A stretch of 64,000 bases of DNA from Nymphaea colorata (taxonomy: Eukaryota; Streptophyta; Magnoliopsida; Nymphaeales; Nymphaeaceae): positions 20,890,848 to 20,954,847 of the forward strand of contig NC_045141.1 in assembly GCF_008831285.2 (NCBI RefSeq), written 5' to 3'. Every line of letters begins with the position of its first letter. Within the stretch, counting starts at the first letter, position 1. Below are positions 38,034 to 50,150 of the stretch, one piece after another. The notes beneath the pieces were generated by a model. That model saw nothing but the letters and a program-made list of their open reading frames with translations. It was not told where the DNA came from and did no database searches. The translations under genes were made by a program, and so were the position numbers.

Positions 38034-39706
38034 TTACCAAAATAGAGGAAACAAATCTATTTCAAGATTGGAAGAGTCAAACAACCCAAATATCGTATCG
38101 ATTTCATACTTGAACGAATCCAAGAAAAGGCCTAATGAGAGACCGGCCTTCCAGTAATTAAAAAAGGTGATGAGACTTCTGATTCTATCAAAGAGAGGAA
38201 AAGATGCTCTATACATGAGGGCACCAATTGCTTCAACTATAACCACAGCCAAACCAGCTGAAAGTATATCCCAGTCACCCGTTTGTCCTATCACAGTAGC
38301 GAAAGCAGTTGCACAGTAGAAGCCAACAAGAAAGGATAGTATCTTGATAGGCAAACCCTTCTTCAACCTCTCTACTTTCTCATTCAACTTGGTTCCAAAA
38401 GACTGGACAGCTTTGATTAAACGTGTCCCACTGTCAGCACCTATTGGAGGATCTTGTTCACGACCACTGAGGCTGTTTCTGACATGATATCCAAGTTGTT
38501 TCAGTTCAGTAACTCAGTGCAGCAATTTGAAAGTGAATTTCTTCAACACGTTATCTAAAGTGGCTCAATAAAAATCAAGTCAAATCAAGGATATAGAGAC
38601 CATGATTGATAGAAACTTGCACGCTTCCGGCCAAATCAACCTGGAACAGTGATGTTAACTACGCTGAATTTCCTAACCTAGGTTACAAAAATGACTTGGT
38701 GAAGGCCAAGATAAATACAAGAATATTACAGATAGTCTATTGTGACATCTATACACCTCTGGTTCATGAGAAAACACTATGATAGGCTAAAGAACATAAC
38801 TAGTAGCTCAAGAGTTAAAATATATATTGTTTGAATTGCTATTTCCCTAACAATTTTATAGTACTACCATGCCAAATAACACGAAAGAGATGAGTCACCA
38901 GCTGCATGCTCACGGTACCATAGTCAAGTAGGAACAATAATGTTAGCAAAGTAACACTTCTAGACTTTTCTTCATAAGGACTTTTATCAAAGTCGATGTA
39001 GAAAAGACTACAAACAGCATAAGAATATATCTGACCACGTGAGCACACCATATAAGGCTGACTAAGTCACACGGGTACGTATGACCTGCCCAAATACCTG
39101 TGTCAGTATGCAGGCGTGGCGACACGGATACGTGGGTACGGCTGTATTTTACAAATTAAAAATTTATATTTTCAAACTTAATTTTTCTTTAATTTTGATT
39201 TTTCCCTTCTTTTTTATTTCGCTTCCACCTAGATTCTACATTTTCTTCTCATTTTTCTTTAATTTTGAGATTTTTTGTGAATTATTATATATATAATGTA
39301 TATATTTACATACACACTCTACCGTACCCCCATACCCAAATTTTCTAAAATTACCATACCTGTACAGCTGTACCCACTTCGCCATACTCATACCCGAAGC
39401 TGTACCCATGTGACTTAGAAGGCGGAAGACTTGAATGCCAATGGCTTATGCAAAATACTTCTACAAATCCCAAAATGTTATGAAGTAGTCAATCATGGGA
39501 AAATACCTTGTACTGGTAACTGAATAGGATAAAACAGTTTGGACAACACGAAGACGAGGCAGAACTTTGTGTCTGGTAATCCATGCAGTCCACTGAAGAT
39601 GATTAGAAGCATGACACCGACGCCTTATACACAGTGAAGCTGGAAGTATGAGATTCTTTTGGAAGACAAGTGAAGGTTGGTGTTCTTTAGCGATCACCAC
39701 ACACAT
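38034..39706 (-). CDS. ycf20-like plastid protein (DUF565), 2 exons
   Basis: Exon 1 is 39706-39507 and exon 2 is 38478-38034 on the minus strand; together 645 nt, 214 residues plus stop, in phase. Ycf20 is encoded in algal plastids and cyanobacteria. In plants nuclear copies are plastid-targeted membrane proteins, and Arabidopsis members affect non-photochemical quenching. Residues 1-66 are Arg/Ser/Leu-rich with few acids, consistent with a transit peptide. The core (about 95-185) has GADSGTRLIKAVQSFGTKL, LPIKILSFLVGFYCATAFAT, IGQTGDWDILSAGLAV, EAIGALMYRASFP and FNYWKAGLSLGLFLDSFKY, with two or three membrane segments. The ATG at 39706 follows a strong acceptor-like CTTCTTTGTAG, so a 5' UTR intron is likely. 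The C-terminal ~18 residues after DSFKYEID look unusual. An alternative acceptor at 38513 would break the frame with exon 1. Confidence 0.88.
39062..39418. mobile_element. 357-bp hAT-like MITE in the ycf20-like intron
   Basis: The terminal inverted repeats are 17 bp, CTAAGTCACACGGGTAC on the left and CTAAGTCACATGGGTAC on the right after reverse-complementing (one mismatch). They are flanked by 8-bp direct repeats AAGGCTGA (39054-39061) and AAGGCGGA (39419-39426), one mismatch. Subterminal regions are rich in GTAC/TACCC motifs. There is no coding capacity. It lies within the intron between exons 1 and 2 of the ycf20-like gene. Confidence 0.82.
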
Positions 39707-39983
39707 GGCTACAAAGAAGAAGTTGATGATGTTAAGGATGAACAGTCAAATAAGCAATGAAAATTTCAAACAGATAATATCTAAATCTTTGAATAATGCA
39801 ACATCTTTGTATAATATGCATATTTTGACAGCTATGAAGTGCATTTTCATGCAGAGATAACACCCACGTTTCTGGAACAAAGACATCCCAGTTGCACTTT
39901 GCATTCAAGAATGACAAAATATACGAGGGTTTGGCAGCATAAGCATGGCCATAACTTTTATAGCATATCTTAGTTTTCCCTAC

Positions 39984-40111
39984 CTGTATTCTGGGGCCAA
40001 AAGATAGCGTCCGCACTATGGCGTCTAATGTGCGAAGGGTATATGAGTGAAACCAAGTAAATTATAACCACACTCGGTAGTTTGGCCACGTTCACCACAT
40101 CACATAAGAGA
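39984..40111 (-). other. Exon-like segment upstream of ycf20-like start
   Basis: On the minus strand a TTTCTTACAG acceptor-like string precedes a 128-nt segment, open in one frame throughout, that ends CAG|GTAGGG. It lies some 280 bp upstream of the acceptor before the ycf20-like ATG. It may be a non-coding leader exon. No protein family was recognised, and it could be chance. Confidence 0.25.
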
Positions 40112-40425
40112 CTGTAAGAAATTAAAGCTGACTCAAACCACTCAGGCAGACCACGTCCTGAACATTAATCCGTTACAGTAATCATGTGCACTAGCACAAA
40201 ATTCCAATTTCCAGGAGAACAAAATTAATATAAGGACTCCAGAAGGGTCATAAATCTCATATTCCTGATAAAGTACAAGGACACAACATTCTTCTGAAAA
40301 GATAATTATTAAAGACAGAGAAAAGGATACAATGTGGAGATACTCAGTGTTCAAAAACTCTGTTGACTCGGTCTTTTAATGAGCCAACCCGTAAGGGGAC
40401 ACAGTTTTGTTGAAACGCGACATGA

Positions 40426-40433
40426 CTTGGCTG
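40426..40433. repeat. Left target duplication of the nested MITE
   Basis: CTTGGCTG precedes the nested element and is repeated exactly at 40843-40850 after it. Confidence 0.9.
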
Positions 40434-40842
40434 CTATGTCACAATGGTACGGGTACGGGTGCGGGTACGGGGGTTCGGGTACTGGTACGGTGTATTCGTA
40501 AAACTTGGTACGGGTACGGCGACTATTATATATAATTAATTCAAAAAATTTGACAAAAATGTTCATTTTCATTTTGATAAAAAGCTTCAAACAATGAAAA
40601 TGCCAACAAAAAGAGGCTGCTAATGAATAAATTATCATGGTTTTATCTTGGCTAATGAGGCTTCTATGTTAATAATTATGCAAGTTAAAAAAAAAAAAAA
40701 GATCAAGTCATTTTCTTTTTACATTTTAGTTATAATACAGTTTGGATCTGGTTCGGACCCGAAACGAGATCCAAACGTACCGGGCCATACCGCCGTACCG
40801 GTACAGGTACTCCACCAAAAGTGACGTACCACTGTGACATAG
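40434..40842. mobile_element. 409-bp hAT-like MITE nested in the older element
   Basis: Terminal inverted repeats of 18 bp, CTATGTCACAATGGTACG and (reverse-complemented right end) CTATGTCACAGTGGTACG, differ at one position. The 8-bp duplication CTTGGCTG is perfect. Both subterminal regions carry arrays of GGTACGG/CCGTACC (for example 40447-40520 and 40777-40810). The ends closely resemble those of the 39062-39418 element, so they belong to one family. There is no coding capacity. Confidence 0.9.
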
Positions 40843-41540
40843 CTTGGCTGTGACTCGGCCGAAACTTGGTTTGACTTGGCCAAAACTCGTTTGACACGGT
40901 GTAGTCCAGTGATAAATTTTGTATTTTGTAATTAACAATGTCATTTGTTTATTAATTACTTAATTTTTGACATGAATCTGCTAACTTATTGAAATATAAA
41001 AATTTAGAATTATGGTTAATTTATTTTTTATATATTACAAATGAAAAGGTAAAACTAATTAGGTTTTACTTCTTGTATGGTGTATTTATTTCAAGTTTTA
41101 GAACATTGGACTCTTTACTTTTGGAGTTTTTGTTTTATATAATATTAACATACATGTCGAACTTGTTAATCATTAGATAGTTGTAAAGGTTTAATATACT
41201 AATCTTAGTGTTTGATTTTTATTGACTTGTTTTTCATTGATATATTGATTTTTGCCAAAAAAAAAATTTTCTTGAAATATGCAATTATAGACCTTGTTAT
41301 CAATTTCTTGTATCAAAACTCAAAAGAGATACTATAACTTAGTTATTACTTGATGGTATCAATTATACATGTATTCAAGTCCTTTTACAACTTTTTTATA
41401 TTTAAATGACAAGTTAGATATTGTTTTTCTTGTAAAAACAATAGTTAACAAAACCCGGCCCGAGTCACCTAGTTGACTTGCCGAGTCACAAGTCAAGTAC
41501 GAACAAATCGAGTCCCGGGTCACCAGATTTTAAAACATTG

Positions 41541-42357
41541 GAGAAAATATAAGACTTGTAACGGCAAAAATCTACCTTTTTTCCTTCTTTTCCTTAAAAA
41601 GATATGCATGTTTGATTTACTCATTAGCTCTGGAAAGAAAAACATCAGCAATATGTTCTTCAAGGGTGCAGTGTAATGTATAAAAGTGACATATAAAATC
41701 GATCATAGTTTTGCTTAATATATTCACCACAGAGATGGGAACAACCATGACAGAAGCTGGGTGCTGTCAAGCATTGAATTAATCTCAACCACAACCATGA
41801 AATCCAATGACAGCACTACCTAGATGACCTTGAATTGAAGACACCCCTGTACTAATCTCGTTCCATAGAGAAGGATGTGACCTCCACCAAAGAATGGCAC
41901 ATAGCCATGAGAAAAGCAGAGAAAAATTAGGTGTTAGAAAATGTCAACTTTATTAGAAACATTATTTGGATGATACATGGTGCCATTAGTTCTTGGAACA
42001 AAATAATCTACTCAAAGAAAGATAACACCCTGAACAGCCAATACTAGCTGTCTTAGTTCATTATTTATTGTAAAGACAGAAACCCAGTTTACGTGTTACA
42101 ACTTACAAGAACAAAGAGACTTATTTTCTGCAAAGCAGGTTCAACTGCCACTGTCAATGAAGCATACGCATCAGTATTTTTGGACAAAATTGAAGTGTAG
42201 CCTGCCCAAGTGTATTGAGCCATTTAAATCATCAACATCAAGAGATTCTTGCTTGTCCAGAAGAAAAGCATTTGAAGATGGTAAATTGTAGAACTTTGAG
42301 ACCTTCCAAATGGACGATAACATCAACACAAAGAATGGATCATAGATTCATACTGTT

Positions 42358-42389
<32 letters not shown>

Positions 42390-44427
42390 AACACAAGACA
42401 CCACCATAACATGTTTAAACCTAGAACCAGGTAGGGAGATAAGCTAAACTAGCAAAACACACCCCTTTGGGCTTGGCATGTCTACTACTGAACCAGCTTA
42501 AGCTCTTCTTCACCAAACAATAACTGAAGCTCGTGCGGAGATAAGCTAAACTAGCAAAACACACCCCTTTGGGCTTGGCATGTCTACTACTGAACCAGCT
42601 TAAGCTCTTCTTCACCAAACAATAACTGAAGCTCGTGCTGAAAGAACCCAAACAAACTTTGTCACTACAAGCAGTGGCACTAAAAGCTGTTGGACGAAAT
42701 ATTTCATTTTATATTAGGATTAGAACTGCCATGAACCTTCTCTACTTGTACAAAGAAAAGCTTGATACTTTATCTTTTCAAAGAAATTTATGTTGTCTTA
42801 CTGAATTATTGCAAAAGAAACATTGTCAATCTTCTTTTCCTTCCACTTTCAGCTTAATTTCCCAAGATGATGAGCTTTTTTCTCAAATTGTGTTTACTCT
42901 GTTTACATAGAAAGAAGATACTTCATCTTGAGGACTATTAGAGTGGTTTTCAAACTTATAGGCAAAGAAAAAATGACAAAAACAACAAGATAGACAGAAA
43001 AGAGTGATCAGTTTTGACTGGCATAGACTAGAAAACAATTATTTGAAGATCTGGTCAGAATACATGTGAGAAATTTTCCATGTATGGTAATCAAAGTCAT
43101 TGATTTTCATGTACACTATACAACATTATAGCTTTTCATAAATTCCAGGTGTCATTTAAGGAGTCCTTAGTATTGCATTTGAATATCCACATTCAACACT
43201 TCCACTACTTCTTAGAGGGTCTCGTTCATAAATGATGACTTTTCCCACTGATGGTATTCTGGAGTTTCTTGTCTTTAAAAAAGTATTTGTAAAATGCCAT
43301 AAGCTCAATAACTAGACATTTGAGACTGTGTTGTGCACATTGCATGTATATGTTACTTCTTATTACTGGAAGCTGACAAGCTTACCATGCTCCCACAAAT
43401 AATGCATTTATAACAAGGAACATAATGAACTCATAAACCAAGTCCTTCTTATTCCTAACCTAATTCTTCACGTTCCTAAAGGAAAACTGGAACCTTATGC
43501 TGCAAAATAGTCACGGAAGTAGTGCAGTAAGTGTTACAATAGAAAGAAAGGATGATGACCTTTGATACAACAAAACGCAGAAACACTACAAGTAGCACCC
43601 GAACAATGGACAAGGTATTGTAATCACTTTTCTTTAACTATAAAATGGCTCAGTTATAGCATACCTGAAAAAACAAACCGACAACACGCTACAAAATTCA
43701 ACAGGAAACTGCAAACCCAGTAGAAGAGATGTTGCCTTCTAAGATCATCCTACCCAACTTTCTATAGGACAAAGTCTCTTAGCTTGGGCCTCGGGATTTT
43801 ACTCTATAGAGTTATTGAATGACGAAGTCTATTAGCTCGAGTGCAGTTTCCTGGAATCACAAACAAAAGAACAAACAAGGAGGCATTTCATGGTCACAGA
43901 CAGAAATCCATGGATGAAAATTACTACCAGAGTGAGATGGGCACAGACAAAAATCTGTGGACAAACATCTACAGTTTGATAACCATAGACAAAAGGATAA
44001 GGACAAAAAATATAACCATTGTCAGCAACCTAAGAAGTTGTCAGTTTTTGTATCTCATGCTGTGCATTGCCGGTACAGAAAAATTGTATCAAGACTGTGA
44101 ATTGCATCTGAGTGACTGAATGTTAAACTCGTTGAGACCTGGCACCTAACTTTGAGGTTACACATTGCGATATTGCCCATTGACTCATTTCAACATGTAA
44201 TGATGTTTTTGGTTGTGCAAAGCTACTGAATATAGGTCTGGACGAGAGGAAAAGAGTTTTTATTTTTGTAGTTTTCATATCAAAGAAATGCATGTGGTAA
44301 AGTTTATTCTGCTGCCCTCCGTATCGGCAAACCAAGTGACTGCAATGCCTTCATTATTTTTATTTATTGAAAAAAATATAAATTGACATGAGATCAAAGC
44401 ACAGACAAACTGCTTTGCATTCAAAAG

Positions 44428-44465
<38 letters not shown>

Positions 44466-45000
44466 AATCGAAGAGTTTGATAGCAGACAAACCGCCAAAA
44501 TCCTAACAGGAATGTCATTAAACAACATACAACGAAGAACTAAAAATACATTATACCAACTACAAGCATGTTTTGTTACCGCTCTCAAACATGAAGAAGA
44601 AGCACATAAAGACATCTTTTCCATGCATAACACTGCCAAGAAAGAACTAAAAATACTTTAATTTTCCATACAAAAAACAATTATGCCTAAAATGCAGCAG
44701 TAGCATAATCCAGGGCAGCGCCAAAGCAGTCCCTGTCCGAAACAGTAATTGACAACCAAAACGATTTAATGAATGGAAAACAGCAAAACTATTTGAAAGC
44801 CATCGACGATAAAATATTAGACAAGTAACCATCTCTGCAACAGGAACTGTGAAACACAAAATTCCCAAATCAGCACATTTTCAACACCCACCCCTCTGTC
44901 TCCGGTGAACAACCATGCATCATACGAATTATGAAGAAGAAGATGATGAAAATTAAGAAGAAAAAGAAGAAGACGGACACGGCCGACAAATAAAGGGGAC
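41541..45000. other. Upstream region of the ycf20-like gene, no recognised gene
   Basis: AT-rich sequence with a (TA)n run at about 42366-42389, a perfect 102-bp tandem duplication at 42435-42638 and a (GA)n run at about 44434-44462. It could hold a long leader intron of the ycf20-like gene, but this cannot be shown from the sequence. Confidence 0.5.
42435..42638. repeat. Perfect 102-bp tandem duplication
   Basis: Two directly adjacent 102-bp copies (42435-42536 and 42537-42638) are identical by eye. The minus strand is open through both, giving two identical 34-residue units (SFSYCLVKKSLSWFSSRHAK...). An acceptor-like TTTGGGTTCTTTCAG lies just upstream on that strand. No protein family was recognised. 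Confidence 0.92.
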
Positions 45001-45371
45001 GCGATAGAGAGAGAGCCAACCTCATGAAGGGCTGGCTGAGTGGTGCTGCGGAGGAGCTCGAGAGGAGGAAGAGTTGCTGTCTGCTGCTGCAGTGGAGAAG
45101 AGGACGAGGGCCGCGGTGGAGAAGGCGGTAGAGAGGAGGACGAGGCGCGCGGTGGAGAGGAGACGAAACGGCCAGCTGAGGGGGAAAATGGATGCCCCAA
45201 CGGACATGTTTTTGTCCACGGGCAAAAGAAAAGTCGAACCAGGTCCGACTTTTTTACGCGGACAAGTCGGCGCTCGCGCGGATTTTCGTCCCGTGCGTGA
45301 CGACCGTCGCAGACAGTTTCTGAAGACGCACATAAAAATCTGGGCTCTACAGTATATTTCCTGCCTATCAA
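45001..45371. other. GC-rich island, possible distal promoter or leader
   Basis: Strong local GC and Pro/Ser/Leu-rich open frames on both strands, with imperfect CTCTCCACCGC-type repeats on the minus strand. A donor-like CATGAG|GTTGGC on the minus strand at about 45022 would suit a leader exon feeding the ycf20-like gene. No protein domain was recognised. Confidence 0.3.
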
Positions 45372-48300
45372 ACGTATGCTCCAGCAATTTTCTTCCTGGA
45401 AAAAGAATCTCTAAAAAAAAGAATCCGGGAGGATTGTACAAGGAAGGAAAAAGTTACACTTTCGCCATATCCAAGATGTGTTTGCTGGACATCAACAAAA
45501 ATTCTACGCCTGAAGAAGTTTTCCAGCAAAAGGTTTGAAAGCTCTACAAACTCCATTGGCAGTGTCTTAAAAAACTGCGAATCAAACGAGCAATTAAATG
45601 ACATGAAATCTACACCAGAAACATAATAATAATAATAATAATAATGGATGTTCAATATCTGTTTCTCATTGTATTACCAGGCTACCAATGTGCCCATGTT
45701 CCTATCATGCTCAAGTAGTCGAAGTTTGCAACTGAACTGAGTCGGCTCCACAAAAGTCCTTCGCAGCAAACTGTAAAGCCATCCATGGTCTAGTTTCTGG
45801 AGTGAGTCTGCTGAACCTGATTTATATACCACTTTTTTATTTTGTGTAGATTGGGGTCCAAGTTTTAGCATCTGATAGTACCACTTTAATATGGTGGTTT
45901 CCTACAAATGGTTGTCACATATCTTGCTCACCCATGTAACAGTATGGAAATTAATCTGTGCAAAATTAACCCACAATCAGGTGTCAGTATTAATCCTTGA
46001 TGTCAAAAGTTATGCCTAATTACTAATTGTCCATCTCCAATAGAATGACGGTGAGATTTCTTTCTTTGTAATGATGTTCTTCTTCTTCTTCATCTTTGAC
46101 TGATGAAATATAGATCTGGCATGAGTCGATTGGGCACTATTTTCATATGGTCCTCTCTTTGGCAGGCTCTCTCTCACGTTCTCTTCCGTTCACACATATA
46201 AGTTTACTTAGATGCATAAATGCAAATTATTTGAAGGTTGTGTCATTTTATTCTAGTGCGAAATATATGAATCTTTTGGAACACATGCATGCAAATAGAA
46301 AACAGAGTAGCAGCCAATTGCCTCAAAGGAGGTTGGTGCAGTGAGTTAGGATTTCGCTATAGGGAAAGTACCCATTATGGGTACCGCACATTATACACGA
46401 GTCTTGGAGAAGCTACTAGCTAGCAAATGAGTATTCCACACTGTCTAATTGCTCGACATTCTTCTTTATAATATCAAGAGAACGAGCAGACACGGGAAAA
46501 AGACAAAGTCCAATGAGATAGATCAACCTAGAGGGCCAATCATTCTATTCTGTCTTGGATATAAAAAGGAGTTTTAAAGGAAGTTTGCATAGATTCAGTT
46601 CATTCTCAGGTGCCAAGAAAGGTGGGAGTTATGAGCCTCAAGGGCTGCTTGATAGCTAGTTAGGTCCGCTGCTTTGATGAGGCAGTGCAAAACCAGAAAA
46701 TTTTAACTGATCAGTCTCTTGCGGCGCACTAATCTGGGACTAGTGTGGGCACCACACATTGTTGGACACCACAATCTAACTCCATCAGAAGAAAAGATTT
46801 CAAGGGCTGGCCCGAGGGCCGGCAGTGGCCCACATCAGTCACATGGTAGCTCTGCTACTATTTGTGAAGCAAGTATAAGCCACGAGATTAGAGTACTAGT
46901 GTTAGAGTTTTATATCGTTGAGCAAGTGATAAAGTCTCTTGTTCGGGAGAGGCCTTCCCCAATCACAATGGGAAGGAAAAGTGAAGGCAATAGACCACCA
47001 AAAGGATGTTAATCATGTTATGCTCAGGAAGCAGAATGCGCACCGCTAAGTAAGTTTAATCTGTGGATGATCCGAATTTAATTCCAATTTGGCTGCGATC
47101 GCGCAACCTAATCAACCCACTAATGTTTAACACCAGGATCGATCGATTCAAAATTTTTTAGATGTGATAGGATTCAAAAATCCTTCCAGAACCAGATATC
47201 GGTCTAATTTGCCAAAGGAAAAATCAAGCATCACATTGAATCCAACTAATTGGATTCAGATTCGAATTACACAATGCATAACGTGCATCAGGGCCATTGA
47301 CATCTCACTTGAAACCGGAACTTATTGCAGACATCACGCGTTGAACACTCGAACTTTTCCTTAAATTTTTCTTGTTGGTGCTCGTTCTTGTTTTTCGTCC
47401 TGCCATAAAGGATCAAAACCAAGCTACCAACCATCTCTCTCGCACTGCCCTCACCAACAGAAGTATTCAGAAATATTCCACTCCAGTTCCTCGGCCCTTT
47501 CCTCTTTATTGAGAAAGCGTGATCGCCTTTCATTGTAGAAAAACAGTCGAAGAATACATATATGCATTGACAGTCTGCTTGATTTGTCATGGTTATCAGG
47601 GGAATTTTTCTTTTCGCGTCTTGGATTTGGAGAAAAGAGGAAAAAAGTAGGGAATCTCTCAGTGAATGTGCAATGTAGATTCGGAAGAACAGTATCTCAT
47701 TCTCATATGGTTCTAGTTTGCCAATGATGCACAAGTAGTTCATGGATTTCTATTGTCTCCATGTAAACAAGGACGCAGCCAATGATGAAATCTTAAGGAA
47801 AAAGTCTGTTTGTCATCTCTGTTCCAACTCAATCTGCATTTATTGGACTCCTCCACTGCAGTACCGCAAAAGGAGGGATGAAAACCAACAAGGTGAGAGC
47901 ACTTATTGCTGTTGCGGTTTCGATGGCAACATGATGCTTCATGGCTTTTGTGAAATGAAACAACGCAAAAAGAAGATGGAGAAAGAATCTTTGGCACTGC
48001 ACATCACCCGTTCAGTCACATGAACCACTCAAATGGGGAATCAGATTTTGCTTGGTACAAGTCAGGTGGGCAAACAGAAGATCATGGTTGGAGTTTCCCT
48101 GCCAATGCTGCAGGAAGTCTATAAGCATGTTTCCCCACTTTTCAGACACCTACTCATCCATGGACACGAAAACATCCAATGTGTTCAGACAGCCTTTCAT
48201 CTACACACACACACGAATAACTGCAAGTCGTTAATAGAGTATGGATATGTAAATACGTTCACGTCACTGCTTATCTATTGTGAACCATGTCTGGTACCTA

Positions 48301-50116
48301 TTGCTGGAAATTAATTTTACTCATATATAAACATTAATTTGTAAATATGTATGGAAGAAATCATGGTTTTTGTTTACATGTTTTGATGCAATATGAGCAG
48401 TTCATTTCCTTAACTTTAAAAGCACGCATAGAACTGCAAACTCTGTAACGTGGTAAATGTTTTATGTGGCGGATAAAAGGGCCTACAGGTTCGAATTAGA
48501 CAATGCCCATTCTTGCCGTTTGAATACGTTATTGTAAAATCTATCATAATTGAGTAGAATAGAGTTCAGAATCCATTCACATCAAATCGGGTTCAAGTCA
48601 TATTACCATTTAAAGTAATATCTCTCATAATGTTAACAAATTCCAATGCTACAGTCATGCAGATCAGAACTACTCGTAACATCAGCTCAATTTTGATTGC
48701 TGCAGTGAATCGTGAAGGTAGCTGATCACCTTAATTTTTGTATTAAAAGTTGCATCTGATCACTAGCCTTCAGAGGATATCTCCTTTTTGTGGGAAGACA
48801 AATGCATTGAAGCATCTATCAGTTGCTCACGTTATTGCATAATTGTAAGTCTTAATCATCAGCCATGCCAAATTTGTTGGCAAATTCATGGATTAGATAA
48901 CTGTTCACTGCAGAAATGTAATCAGTATTTTTGAAAATCACGTACAAGCTCTGCATTGTAGATTCATGCGCGCGAGAGAGAGAAAGAGGATGCAGCATGC
49001 AGCCGAATACATGACTCCCTTTCTTCAACTAGGGAGTTTTTCACTTTTCCTTCACAGAATATCTTCATTTATGAACTGTTGTTGAAAAATTAACATGTTT
49101 CATCACTAGTTTGTGCAATTATTATGAGTTTTCTATAGAAAACACCAAGATCAAATACATGTACACTCCAATAAGTAAATTAAAACACTCAAACTTTAAA
49201 TCGTTACGCTGGTTGCCTGTTTCCCCATTTCAGATATGTTCTCTCTCCTCCAAGGTTTGATTTCTTCTTCAGAGATTGATTCGATCTAGTCTGTGGATTG
49301 GGGAACCCTCCTGATGTATAAGAACCACATATTGTAGGACCAAGAACAGCAAATGAATAAAAAATCCAGAATTAAAAGAAGAATAAAAATAAAATACACT
49401 ATAGACATACACCAACCTAGCCCATCAGCCTCCAATACCTAGCCTGGCGCACAAGGCCAAAACTTTATTCTATTTGTCAGAAGGTCAAAAAGCAATATCT
49501 TTCTACTAAACCAAGAAAGATTAGCTGTTACTGCAGCTGATTCTGAACTAAACCTTCATTTGGACAAAGCAAAGGGCTTGAGCTTCTCTAGATTAACGCA
49601 GAAATTAGGTACCATTCCAAAAATTCCCCAAAATCTAAGCAAATTCATATCAACAAACACATGGTGGCACCGCGGCAAGCATACCCACATCATCCCCTGC
49701 GATTTTTCTGTAATATCGAATGTTTTGCATCTCTTCTGGGAGTTTTCCTCCGCCATTGAAGCACACTGTCCATGATGCTGAAAAATGCAAAAAAAAAAAT
49801 TGAGAAAGCACCTGTAGCTAATGAAAAGAAAAAAGGGTGTACGCTTACCTGCCGTTGGACGTTCTTGTAGATGATCATCAGGCTTGGATGCATTCTTCCA
49901 AGACCAACTGATTCAAACTTCAAAGTTGGAGGCCGGTCGCTTCGAAACCAGTCAAAAGCCCTTGAACTTACACCTTGTCATCTCAATCCATTGTCCCATC
50001 ATAACAATGCCACCGAAAAAATGTTCCCTTTTCTTTAGGAAGGCCTACCCACTAGGCCTTTGGCTTCTAAGTGGTGTACAAAGATTCACGCGTCGTCCTA
50101 CCATGTTACATTCGGC

Positions 50117-50150
<34 letters not shown>

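Larger units (their letters stand above)
40345..41540. mobile_element. Old hAT-like element carrying a nested MITE
   Basis: The left end reads CAGTGTTCAAAAACTCTG. The right end, reverse-complemented, reads CAATGTTTTAAAATCTGG. The two align over about 26 bp with one gap and five mismatches and lead into GACTCGG-rich subterminal motifs on both sides. The flanks GAGATACT and GAGAAAAT match at 6 of 8 positions, consistent with a decayed 8-bp duplication. Without the nested element it is about 780 bp, AT-rich and non-coding. Confidence 0.6.

Noticed and set aside
38479-38512. Alternative upstream acceptor for ycf20-like exon 2 at 38513
   Set aside because: It leaves the codon phase out of register with exon 1 and would need another unseen exon; the acceptor at 38479 restores phase exactly.
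46738-47012. Possible solo LTR starting TGTTGGACACC
   Set aside because: No matching CA end with a 5-bp target duplication could be found, so the boundaries are unsupported.
47288-47743. 151-codon minus-strand open frame
   Set aside because: No recognisable domain, no promoter or splice context, AT-rich composition typical of random frames.
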